A stretch of 16,698 nt of DNA from Prevotellaceae bacterium UBA1391 (GTDB taxonomy: Bacteria > Bacteroidota > Bacteroidia > Bacteroidales > Bacteroidaceae): positions 33,725 to 50,422 of the forward strand of contig DBQP01000011.1 of assembly GCA_002305265.1 (NCBI GenBank), given 5' to 3'. Shown one piece after another: positions 1-6,521 of this stretch. Every line of letters begins with the position of its first letter. Position 1 is the stretch's first letter. The notes beneath the pieces are model-generated. The model was not told the DNA's origin, searched no databases, and saw only the letters and a list, made by a program, of their open reading frames with translations. A program made the translations under genes and the position numbers.

Positions 1-51
1 CTGCATCCGCCAATCGGAGCGTCTCCATGTCTGGTGAGATGTCCCTGCCAT
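1..51 (-). CDS. possible 5' end of a gene running off the left edge (partial)
   Basis: A Bacteroidetes-type promoter at 89-96 points left, so a minus-strand gene probably begins here and continues outside the window. Two starts are possible: ATG at 51 (reads MAGTSHQTWRRSDWRMQ) or ATG at 28 in another frame (reads METLRLADA). Neither has a clear Shine-Dalgarno sequence, as is normal in this phylum. Only about 17 codons are visible, so no product can be named and the choice of start is open. Confidence 0.3.
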   Translation of the reverse strand, partial: MAGTSHQTWRRSDWRMQ

Positions 52-88
52 TTTGCGGCGGCGGACCACCCGTTCTGTTTTGACGATG

Positions 89-126
89 CAAAGTTACGAC
101 AAAATATTTAATATCGCACGCGATAT
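89..126 (-). promoter_or_regulatory. minus-strand promoter with an overlapping perfect dyad
   Basis: Read on the minus strand, 96-89 is TAACTTTG, a full match to the Bacteroidetes -7 box TAnnTTTG. No good TTTG -33 element is present. Instead, at about the right distance upstream there is a perfect inverted repeat, ATATCGC-AC-GCGATAT (111-126). A dyad at the -33 position is a typical place for a regulator to bind, so this may be a controlled promoter for the gene leaving the window. The box and the dyad are seen directly; the regulation is inferred. Confidence 0.55.
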
Positions 127-220
127 AATTGCCGTTCAACAACAATTAGGAATTGCCGCCTACAAAACATCACATTTAAACATCCGTTAACACCAATCCC
201 CCGACATACATCAAGAACCC

Positions 221-594
221 CGCACCTGTCCCACTCCCCATCCGCCTCGCCCCACCACCCGCAGCCTCCCTCCGCACCACCCACAACCTCCCTCCGCACC
301 ACCCGCAGCAACCCGCCCCACCAGCCCTCCACCCTCCGACGCCCCCTCATCCACCCACCACCAGACCCATACCCGTCCCCAACAAACATACCACCGCCGC
401 CCCAGCCCCAACACCACCGTCCCCCAACCACAAAACGACTGCACTCGAAATCAAAAACGAACGCACTCAAAACCCAAACCGACTGCGTTCAAAAATTCAA
501 GCCCCAGCGCCCCAACTCCCACACGAAGGCCTTCGCGCACCCTCACGAAGGCCTTCTCGTGCCGCCACGAAGGCTTTCGTGCCGCCATCAGAAA
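221..594. repeat. degenerate tandem array, 22-base period, about 17 units
   Basis: Units keep an unbroken 22-base phase at 221, 243, 265, 287 and so on to 573. Neighbouring units are most alike. CCTCCCTCCGCACCACCC occurs at 265 and 287. GTCCCC(C)AAC starts at 375 and 419. The unit starts GCACTC, GCACTC, GCGTTC, GCGCCC, GCCTTC, GCCTTC and GCTTTC fall at 441, 463, 485, 507, 529, 551 and 573. CACGAAG recurs at 522, 544 and 566, creating a GAAGGCCTTC palindrome twice. The left part (221-420) is almost purely C-rich on the plus strand. Glycine- and arginine-rich ORFs can be read through it, but a 22-base period cannot encode a repeated peptide. No spacers are present, so it is not a CRISPR array. 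Confidence 0.85.
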
Positions 595-720
595 ACCGCC
601 CGCAACTGCCGACAGCGCAGCCGCTCCGCCACGAAGATGCAGGTCCGTCCCGATGGAACAAGCGAGGCGGCTGCCGACCGGCACCGACGGACCCGCAGCA
701 CGGCGCGATGCCATAGAAAA

Positions 721-757
721 GCAGGCGCCACCGACGGATGAGGTCGGCGGCGCCTGC
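721..757. repeat. strong GC-rich hairpin in a non-coding repeat region
   Basis: GCAGGCGCC (721-729) pairs perfectly with GGCGCCTGC (749-757). After one mismatch, CCGAC (731-735) pairs with GTCGG (743-747), leaving the loop GGATGAG. No T-run follows on either strand, so a simple intrinsic terminator is doubtful. It lies about 215 bases past the stop of the minus-strand GH43 gene and could stabilise or end that transcript, or be a REP-like element. The rest of 595-842 holds no gene I can support. Confidence 0.6.
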
Positions 758-842
758 ATAGGGTGGATGCGGAGTGCGATTGCTCCATCGACGAGGCAGG
801 GCTGATGGCTGGGCAGACCGCTGCGGCCGCAGCGGCGGTGAG

Positions 843-970
843 GCATCGCGTGGCAACGAGGGGGCCTACGGTCTCTGCGCAATGCGTGGCAGCCGCAGCG
901 ACAGCGTAGCATCGCGTGGTGTCGAGGGGTTCTTCGTGCGCTGCGCACCGCGTGGCGGCGCAGCGGCGGC
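843..970. repeat. 66-base tandem repeat with half-unit structure
   Basis: GCATCGCGTGG begins at 843 and again at 909, giving a period of 66. GCGTGG also occurs at 884 and 950, so spacings run 36, 30, 36 and the unit itself looks like a doubled unit of about 33 bases. It directly abuts the stop codon of the minus-strand GH43 gene, so it would form that mRNA's first 3' untranslated stretch. It contains the perfect hairpin GTGCGC-T-GCGCAC (936-948). A cysteine- and alanine-rich ORF reads across it on the minus strand but shows no domain. Confidence 0.65.
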
Positions 971-2449
971 TTAGGGCTGGGGCTGATAGACAAATTGCCG
1001 GAAGGTGGCGCTGCCACGGCCTACCGACACAAGCGCGGGGCGCAAGGCGTAGAAGCCTTTGAACTCGTTGTGGTGGAAACGGCTGATGTCGATGGGCGCA
1101 TCCAGCCGCTTCCACGGTTTGCCCGGTTGGCAGGCAGAGACCTCCATCCGTCCGCCGACGACGGAGAGGCGGAGCCTGATGGGGCCGCGCCCGCGCCACG
1201 GCAGGTGCGTCTGGTGCGTGGCGTCGCGGTAGAGGGTCAGGCTGTCCTGCCCCACGACGACGCCGGCGAATGCCTTCTCGTTGTAGAAGAGCACGAGTCC
1301 GCCCCTGCCGCCATCGCTGGCCGTCAGCTCCGTCTCGACGCGATAGGCCGTGTCGGTGAGCGTCGTCAGCAGCAGGCGGCCGTCGGCCGGCGTGCTGCCT
1401 TTGCCTTGCACGGTGAGGCCGCGGCGGTCGAATCGGAGGGCGTCGGGCGCATGCTCCTTCCAGAAGGTCCACTGCCAGCCCAAGGTGGGGGCGGCAAAGG
1501 TGTCGGACAGCGGCGCCCAGGGTCCTTCGGCAGGTGTGATGGCGTCGGCATCTGTCCACAGGGCGGGCACGGGCCATCCGTCGTCGGTCCACGCCACCGG
1601 TTCGAGCAAGGTCTGCCGGCCCAGCGGATAGGCGTTGCGGCGGTAGGCATGGTAGAGCATCCACCAGCGGCCGTCGGCATCGTCGACGAGCGTGGCATGC
1701 CCCGTCGACCACCACTCCTCCGCTGCGCTATAGGTGTGCACCAGAGGATTGTAGGGGGAATTCTCCCAGGGGCCCGTGACGCTACGTGCGCGGGCCACCA
1801 CGGCCATGTGGCTCGTGGCAGGCCCCGCCGTGCCTCCCTCGGCGCTCACCATATAGTAATAGTCGCCGCGCCGGAAGAGTTTGGGCGACTCCAGGCACAT
1901 GCACTCCGTGACCCAGTCGGCCGGATAGGTCCAGCCGTCGTAGACCTTCTGCTGCGCCGACACGGCCGAGAGGCCGTCGGGCGAGAGTTCTGCCACGACG
2001 CCTTCCGAGGTGTAGAGGTAGCGCCGGCCGTCGGGCGTGGCCACATGGCCGGGGTCGATGCCCCTGAGGTGGAGGTCGATGGGCTCGCTCCAAGGACCGC
2101 CGATGTGGTCGGCCCACGACACGTAGATGGTGCCTGCGGATGGGAAATAGAGGTAGTACCGGGTGCCGTGTTTCACGAGGTCGGGCGCCATGGCCGAGCC
2201 CTTCCACTGCGTGAGCGCGCGGGCCACGGGCTTCCAACGGACGAGGTCGGTGGAATGCCAGATGAGAAAACCGGGACTGTAGTAGAAGGGCGAGTGGGTC
2301 ATGTAGAAGTCCTTGCCATCGCGCAGCACGCTCGGGTCGGGATAGTCGCCGGCCAGCACCAGCCGCGGTTGCGCCGGAAGGACTGCGGCGGCGGCCCATC
2401 CGCAGAGGAACAGGAGGAGACGGAGGAAGGAACGGTGAGATTTCATCAT
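971..2449 (-). CDS. secreted glycoside hydrolase family 43 protein (xylosidase/arabinofuranosidase type)
   Basis: A 492-residue protein with a signal peptide (about 1-27, ending VLPAQP), so exported to the periplasm or cell surface. Residues 30-300 form a five-bladed GH43 domain. The predicted catalytic base is D38 in DYPDPS, the pKa-modulating aspartate is D132 in GIDPGH, and the acid is E187 in CLESPK. H251 in STGHATLV fits the conserved histidine near the active-site metal. Residues about 315-490 form a concanavalin-like beta-sandwich, as in beta-xylosidase-type GH43 enzymes. The family removes xylose or arabinose from plant glycans; the exact substrate cannot be read from sequence. The ATG at 2449 lies six bases after the stop of the beta-galactosidase remnant, so the two formed an operon. 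A second in-frame ATG follows immediately. Family call is firm, subfamily open. Confidence 0.88.
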   Translation of the reverse strand: MMKSHRSFLRLLLFLCGWAAAAVLPAQPRLVLAGDYPDPSVLRDGKDFYMTHSPFYYSPGFLIWHSTDLVRWKPVARALTQWKGSAMAPDLVKHGTRYYLYFPSAGTIYVSWADHIGGPWSEPIDLHLRGIDPGHVATPDGRRYLYTSEGVVAELSPDGLSAVSAQQKVYDGWTYPADWVTECMCLESPKLFRRGDYYYMVSAEGGTAGPATSHMAVVARARSVTGPWENSPYNPLVHTYSAAEEWWSTGHATLVDDADGRWWMLYHAYRRNAYPLGRQTLLEPVAWTDDGWPVPALWTDADAITPAEGPWAPLSDTFAAPTLGWQWTFWKEHAPDALRFDRRGLTVQGKGSTPADGRLLLTTLTDTAYRVETELTASDGGRGGLVLFYNEKAFAGVVVGQDSLTLYRDATHQTHLPWRGRGPIRLRLSVVGGRMEVSACQPGKPWKRLDAPIDISRFHHNEFKGFYALRPALVSVGRGSATFRQFVYQPQP

Positions 2450-2455
2450 GGTGGC

Positions 2456-2995
2456 TTAGAATTGTCTGACGGGCGTCAGGGTGAACGTGAAGTCGTAGTC
2501 TTGATAGGGCAACTTGGCGTCCGGCGTGGTCTGCAGTTGCTGGCGGACGCGCAGGACGCCCTCGCCATCCACCTCGTAAGCCAGCAGCAGCGCCGCCTGC
2601 AGCGCCGGCAAATCGTAGTGGGCCTCCGCCACCGACGTCGAATCGGTGCGGCGAGTCTGGAGCGCGCAAATGGAGGTCGGGCTGACGCCATGCGGCATAC
2701 TTCTTCTGGAGATTGGCGCCGTAGTCATTGTCGGTGGGCGCGCGCCAGAAGTTGGGCTCGAGACGGGCGTCCTCGCTCAGCAGGCTGACGCCCCGCACGT
2801 AGTAGCGCTGCAGGAATCCCGTCGCACGGTCGAACGCGAGCTGGAAGTCGGCTCCACGGACGACGAGCTGCGCGCCTTCGACCACCTCCGGACTGCCGTG
2901 GCGTGCCAGTGCGAGGAGGCTCTTGCGCGGCGCAGAGAGGGCCAGCTGGGCGATGGAAAAAGCTGGGCGCGACGACGAGATACGAGGTCTTGACA
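2456..2995 (-). pseudogene. GH2 beta-galactosidase remnant (5' truncated, frameshifted, internally deleted)
   Basis: Two frames together resemble the C-terminal domain of Bacteroidetes GH2 beta-galactosidases. The first (about 2960-2665) includes SPEVVEGAQLVV, FDRATGFLQRYY and LEPNFWRAPTDNDYGANLQK. The second (about 2660-2456) includes AEAHYDLPALQ, TTPDAKLP and PYQDYDFTFTLTPV. The frame changes near 2661-2667, inside a GCGCGC run, consistent with loss of one GC pair. TTPDAKLP should be followed by an FRFGM-type segment about 110 residues before the end, but here it runs straight into the C-terminal motif LPYQDYDFTFTLTP, implying an internal deletion at about 2505-2515 joined at a shared LP. 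All N-terminal and catalytic domains are missing. It cannot be an active enzyme. No other function is suggested. Confidence 0.85.
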
Positions 2996-3010
2996 GGAGG
3001 TTTTCGCCGA

Positions 3011-3042
3011 CAAAAGTAAGGAAAAAAATGCAAACCCTCAAA
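3011..3042 (-). promoter_or_regulatory. minus-strand promoter of the GH2 remnant-GH43 unit
   Basis: On the minus strand TTTG (3042-3039), exactly 20 bases, then TACTTTTG (3018-3011): a full match to the Bacteroidetes TTTG-N19-21-TAnnTTTG promoter. A transcript should start near 3004 and run through the beta-galactosidase remnant into the GH43 gene. The promoter is intact although the start of the gene it once served is missing. Confidence 0.65.
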
Positions 3043-3582
3043 ACGGATGGCGCAACGAGCATGCCAAGGAGGTGGGATTTGAAACATCAGCGACCTTCTC
3101 GCACCACTTTTGAAACATTTCCGACCCAAGCCATCCGAACAAACACGGAAACCCGACCACTTGCAGCAGACATCCCGGCGCCATCAAAAAGCGCCTTTCA
3201 TCCTCCCACTGTTGCCTTTCAGCTTTCCTGCCATTGTTCGGACGTAGTGGATGTTTCGCAACCATGGCGCGCGGACACAACGGTGAATGACCACCGCTCT
3301 CAGGTTCTAAAGAAGTGGCCGTGCGCATCTTTCCATTATTCCCGCTATAAAAAAAGCTGAACCCATCTGCCATCCAAAATATTTCTGTAACTTTGCGCTC
3401 GGACAACATGACTGTCGATTATTCTCTTTGCATGCAATCGTATAGAAATAAATAGAAGCAAGTCTGCAGCCAGCCTACACCTACTTGCTATTCTTAGTCT
3501 CACGCTGATGGGAGGCAGGAGGAATGATTCCGCATTCTCGCTCAACTTGTTATTTGCTACACAACCTTTAAATAAAAGCCAC
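3043..3582. other. intergenic region between divergent transcription units
   Basis: This 540-base stretch separates the divergent promoters and their leaders. I find no gene in it. It has TTTGAAACAT twice (3078 and 3109, 31 bases apart). A short ORF starts at 3408 (MTVDYSLCMQSYRNK, 15 codons) in the presumed leader of the plus-strand GH43 gene, followed by an imperfect hairpin AGCAAGT...ACTTGCT (about 3453-3486). Whether these act as a leader is unknown. Base composition is more AT-rich than the flanking minus-strand genes. Confidence 0.5.
3388..3395 (+). promoter_or_regulatory. probable -7 box for the plus-strand GH43/CBM6 gene
   Basis: TAACTTTG followed by C matches the Bacteroidetes -7 consensus perfectly. 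A TTTG -33 element is not obvious upstream. Transcription from here would start near 3402 and give a leader of about 180 bases before the ATG at 3583. Confidence 0.5.
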
Positions 3583-5061
3583 ATGAAAAGGAACGGTTTA
3601 TGCTCAAGGCACATCCCATGGATATTGCTTTTCTTTTTTTCTTGCATCCACCACACCCTCTATGCGGACTATCCGCTGTTCTGGCAGCGCTACACGGCTG
3701 ACCCTTCTGGAATCGAATACAATGGCCGCTTGTATCTATTCTGCTCACATGACACCTATGACCCCAACAGGGGATACGGTTATTTCATGAATGACATCAC
3801 CTGCATTTCCACGGACGACATGAAAAACTGGACCGACCATGGCGAGGTATTTCATGCCAAAGACTCCAAGTGGGGAGCGAAAATGACATGGGCGCCCTGC
3901 GTGGTCCGCCGACACGGGAAATTTTACCTGTATTACGGCGATGCCAACAGTGGAGGCATCGGAGTCGCGGTCAGCGACCAACCCACCGGTCCCTACATCG
4001 ACAGCCAAGACCATCCGGTGGTCGGTCTGAGCACACCGGGCGTGTTGCTTTATGACGAAAATCACCAGCCCATCAAAAACAGGAAGGGCGTGCCGGGCTC
4101 CATCGCGGGCAGCGAGAACTGGGGAATGTGGTGCTTTGACCCCTGCGTGCTCATTGACGACGACGGACAAGCCTACATGTATTTCGGCGGTGCGCATCCC
4201 GACAACTCCCGAATCATCAAATTGAAGGAGAATATGGTGGAGACAGACGGAGCTGCCATCAAACCCAACACACCGGGCTTCTTCGAGGCTTCTTTCATCC
4301 ATAAATACAACGGAAAATACTACCTTTCGTATGCCGGACATTACTTCAACAAGCCGGCCAATATAGAATATGTGGTGAGCGACAAGCCCATGGAAGGCTT
4401 TGGCAACCCAGGGGTCGTTCTGCCCAACCCGCCCGCGAACGACGGATACAACAACCATCACTCGATCTTCCAATTCAAGGGCGAGTGGTACATCGCCTAT
4501 CACAACCGAGAGGTGGCCTATGAGAATAATGAACAAGACCGGCGGGCCCGCGAATATATGCGCAGTGTGTGCATCGACCGTCTTTTTCATCATGAAGACG
4601 GCACGATCCAAACAGTGGAACCCACGCGCGACGGGCTGAAGCAACTCAAATACATCAATCCTTACGAACGCAACGAAGCTGAAACGATGGCAAAAGGATT
4701 CGGCATCAACACAGCGTTCAAGGAGAAAGGAAGCTACAATCGCATTGTGAATTCCATCCACGATGGCGACTATGTGAAAATTTGCGGGGTGCAATTCACC
4801 CACGGAGGTGCGTCTAAGTTTTCTGCCACGCTCTCCAGTCCAAAAGGCAACGGACGGATTGAAATTCGCCTGGAAGGAGCGAACGGACTCCTGATCGGCA
4901 CACTTCCTGTCTCATCCACAGGAGGCTGGGACCAGTGGCAGACACTGACCACAACCATCAAACCGCTGGGTGGTGTATTCGATCTGTATCTGGTATTCAG
5001 AGGCGAGCCCCATCCAGAGGAGCTTTTCCGCATGGATGACTGGACGTTTTCTCCATCATAA
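3583..5061 (+). CDS. secreted GH43 enzyme with C-terminal CBM6-like domain (arabinoxylan arabinofuranohydrolase type)
   Basis: 492 residues from the ATG at 3583. The frame is open further upstream (ATG 3508), but 3583 is preferred because it starts a clear signal peptide (MKRNG, then IPWILLFFFSCIHH) after the A-rich AATAAAAGCC. The GH43 domain covers about 30-355. The base is D40 in TADPSG, the modulating aspartate is D186 in CFDPCVLIDDDG, and the acid is E235 in FFEASFIHK. Residues about 365-490 look like a CBM6 domain (EAETMA at its start, GGWDQWQTLT in its middle). This arrangement is typical of enzymes acting on arabinoxylan side chains or xylan. GC is visibly lower than in neighbours: 29 of 60 in 4201-4260 against 36 of 60 in 6001-6060, so recent acquisition is possible. 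It is divergent from the minus-strand GH43 unit and may belong to the same plant-glycan programme. Confidence 0.88.
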   Translation: MKRNGLCSRHIPWILLFFFSCIHHTLYADYPLFWQRYTADPSGIEYNGRLYLFCSHDTYDPNRGYGYFMNDITCISTDDMKNWTDHGEVFHAKDSKWGAKMTWAPCVVRRHGKFYLYYGDANSGGIGVAVSDQPTGPYIDSQDHPVVGLSTPGVLLYDENHQPIKNRKGVPGSIAGSENWGMWCFDPCVLIDDDGQAYMYFGGAHPDNSRIIKLKENMVETDGAAIKPNTPGFFEASFIHKYNGKYYLSYAGHYFNKPANIEYVVSDKPMEGFGNPGVVLPNPPANDGYNNHHSIFQFKGEWYIAYHNREVAYENNEQDRRAREYMRSVCIDRLFHHEDGTIQTVEPTRDGLKQLKYINPYERNEAETMAKGFGINTAFKEKGSYNRIVNSIHDGDYVKICGVQFTHGGASKFSATLSSPKGNGRIEIRLEGANGLLIGTLPVSSTGGWDQWQTLTTTIKPLGGVFDLYLVFRGEPHPEELFRMDDWTFSPS

Positions 5062-5069
5062 GATGATGC

Positions 5070-5180
5070 ATCCGAACGTCAGCATACGTATTATCTGAAA
5101 CAAGCGCCGGTTTTATCCGAAATACGTGCCGATTTTATCTGAATCACGCGCCGTTTATATCTGAAAAACAAGCGCCGATG
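5070..5180. repeat. tandem array, 22-base period, five units
   Basis: ATCYGAA begins at 5070, 5093, 5115, 5137 and 5159, so the spacing is 23, 22, 22, 22. Most units continue to a GCGCCG or GTGCCG segment and a T-run. The first unit starts within GATGCATCCGAAC, which recurs in the array near 13113. It lies between two plus-strand genes and starts 9 bases after the stop of the GH43/CBM6 gene. Confidence 0.85.
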
Positions 5181-5241
5181 CCACCGCCACAACCCCGGCA
5201 CGGCCACACATATTTATCATCCACATCCCACTTCACTCTAT

Positions 5242-6435
5242 ATGAAGAACATGACTACAGCTTCCGCAAGCCCCCGCGCCCTCTCTGCATGGCTGCACGG
5301 CTTGTCCCGCGTCCTTCCCATCCTCGCGCTGGGCCTGACACCGCTGGCCACGCAGGCGCAGGACACGACCTCGCCCAACCGCATCACCGTCAACCGCTAC
5401 ACGAAGATGGGCGCACGCACGCTGGCTGTCACGACGACCGCCAACCGCACCTACAACTATCTCATCATGGCGCCGCTCACGCCCACCCTCCTCGTGCCCG
5501 ACAGCCAGCTCTGCATCGGCAGCGACGTCTTCCTGCGCAGCCAGATCAAGTCGATACGCATCCTCAAGCCCGCCCGCTACACGCTCAACGAAGACAGCGT
5601 GCGGTTCGACAAGACGCGCACGCTCGACTTCGGCATCGTGGCCCTGCGCCACAGCATGCAGCAGGGGCAGTGGAACTCCATCGTACTGCCCTTCTCGCTC
5701 ACCGGCCAACAGCTGCGCCTCACCTTCGGCGACGACGTGCAGCTGGCCAGCGTGCGCGGCATCACCGACGAGCAAGGCTCGACGCTCGAGTTCGGCATCG
5801 TCGACACGCAGGCTGAAGGCAACGTGCTCACCGCCGGCGTGCACTACCTGATCAAGCCGTCGGCCGCTCCCGACGTCACGGCCGACAACACCCTCTACAA
5901 CTTCGAGGGAAGCACCCGCATTCCCGGGCCGGTCTACGTCATTCCCGGCGTCAGCATCAGCAGCAACGTCACCTCGCGCATCTCCACCTACAACAGCCCC
6001 GACATGTCGCTCTCCATCCGCACCAAAGGCACCTTCAACCGCCTCGACGGAACCGACTTCTACGGCGGCGGACGCGTCTCGCGCAACAAGAAAGTGGAAC
6101 CCGGCGCCACCATCCTCACCCCCGACGGCGTCTTCGAGCAGCAGACCGACTCCACCGTCATGCCCGCCTTCCGCTTCTGGATTGAGACCATGACAGGCGA
6201 GGGACCGATCCATTTCGTCGTGCGCGGCGCCGCTGCGGACGAAACGCTCGCCGACCTCACCTCGGCCATCTTCGCCCCCGCCACCGACGCCGACGAGCGA
6301 ACGGCGCGCGGCATCGTCTACGACCTGCAAGGCCGCATCGTGGGCCAGACCGACGACACGCACACCATCCGCCAGCTCAACCTGCCCGACGGCATCTACA
6401 TCCTACGCGGAAAGAAGTACATCATCCGGCACTGA
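5242..6435 (+). CDS. secreted protein with PorSS/T9SS-like C-terminal tail, function unknown
   Basis: 397 residues. A signal peptide spans about 1-39 (SRVLPILALGL, cleavage near ATQAQ). Residues 141-172 (QWNSIVLPFSLTGQQLRLTFG) resemble a segment common in large Prevotella surface proteins, in which WNS-LPF precedes a stretch about a property changing with treatment. The last 42 residues (YDLQGRIV, then LPDGIYILRGKKYIIRH) match the short tail of type IX secretion cargo in Prevotella-like organisms, so the protein is probably exported through the outer membrane and anchored. The middle is beta-rich and without catalytic motif that I recognise. The next gene starts 86 bases downstream, so both may be cotranscribed. 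No promoter was found in 5181-5241. Start: ATG 5242; a second ATG at 5251 would shorten the signal peptide by three residues. Confidence 0.75.
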   Translation: MKNMTTASASPRALSAWLHGLSRVLPILALGLTPLATQAQDTTSPNRITVNRYTKMGARTLAVTTTANRTYNYLIMAPLTPTLLVPDSQLCIGSDVFLRSQIKSIRILKPARYTLNEDSVRFDKTRTLDFGIVALRHSMQQGQWNSIVLPFSLTGQQLRLTFGDDVQLASVRGITDEQGSTLEFGIVDTQAEGNVLTAGVHYLIKPSAAPDVTADNTLYNFEGSTRIPGPVYVIPGVSISSNVTSRISTYNSPDMSLSIRTKGTFNRLDGTDFYGGGRVSRNKKVEPGATILTPDGVFEQQTDSTVMPAFRFWIETMTGEGPIHFVVRGAAADETLADLTSAIFAPATDADERTARGIVYDLQGRIVGQTDDTHTIRQLNLPDGIYILRGKKYIIRH

Positions 6436-6521
6436 CGCCCCCGTCCGCCCGCCTCGGACGCACTTCCGGACTGGCACAGACGCTGCTTCACATTTCATCA
6501 CGACTCATTCCACCGAACCAC
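6435..6521. repeat. possible decayed 22-base array between two secreted-protein genes
   Basis: ACG-initiated segments start at 6435, 6458, 6480 and 6500 (spacings 23, 22, 20), each followed by a TTC-like step (for example ACGCACTTCC, ACGCTGCTTC, ACGACTCATTCC). The last is close to ACGACTGCACTC of the left array at 435. It ends exactly at the ATG of the metalloprotease gene. Similarity is weak, so this could be chance. Confidence 0.3.

Noticed and set aside
108..470. Glycine/tryptophan-rich minus-strand ORF (120 residues)
   Set aside because: It reads through the C-rich part of the 22-base array; period 22 shifts frame in every unit, so no protein repeat is conserved.
588..2788. Long ORFs of 375 and 597 residues overlapping the minus-strand GH43 gene in other frames
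   Set aside because: They are arginine-, histidine- and alanine-rich, have no domain, and are the expected by-product of GC-rich codons in a real gene on the opposite frame or strand.
3038..3409. 123-residue minus-strand ORF upstream of the GH2 remnant
   Set aside because: It spans the promoter and intergenic sequence, has no recognisable domain or signal, and no link to the GH2 frame.
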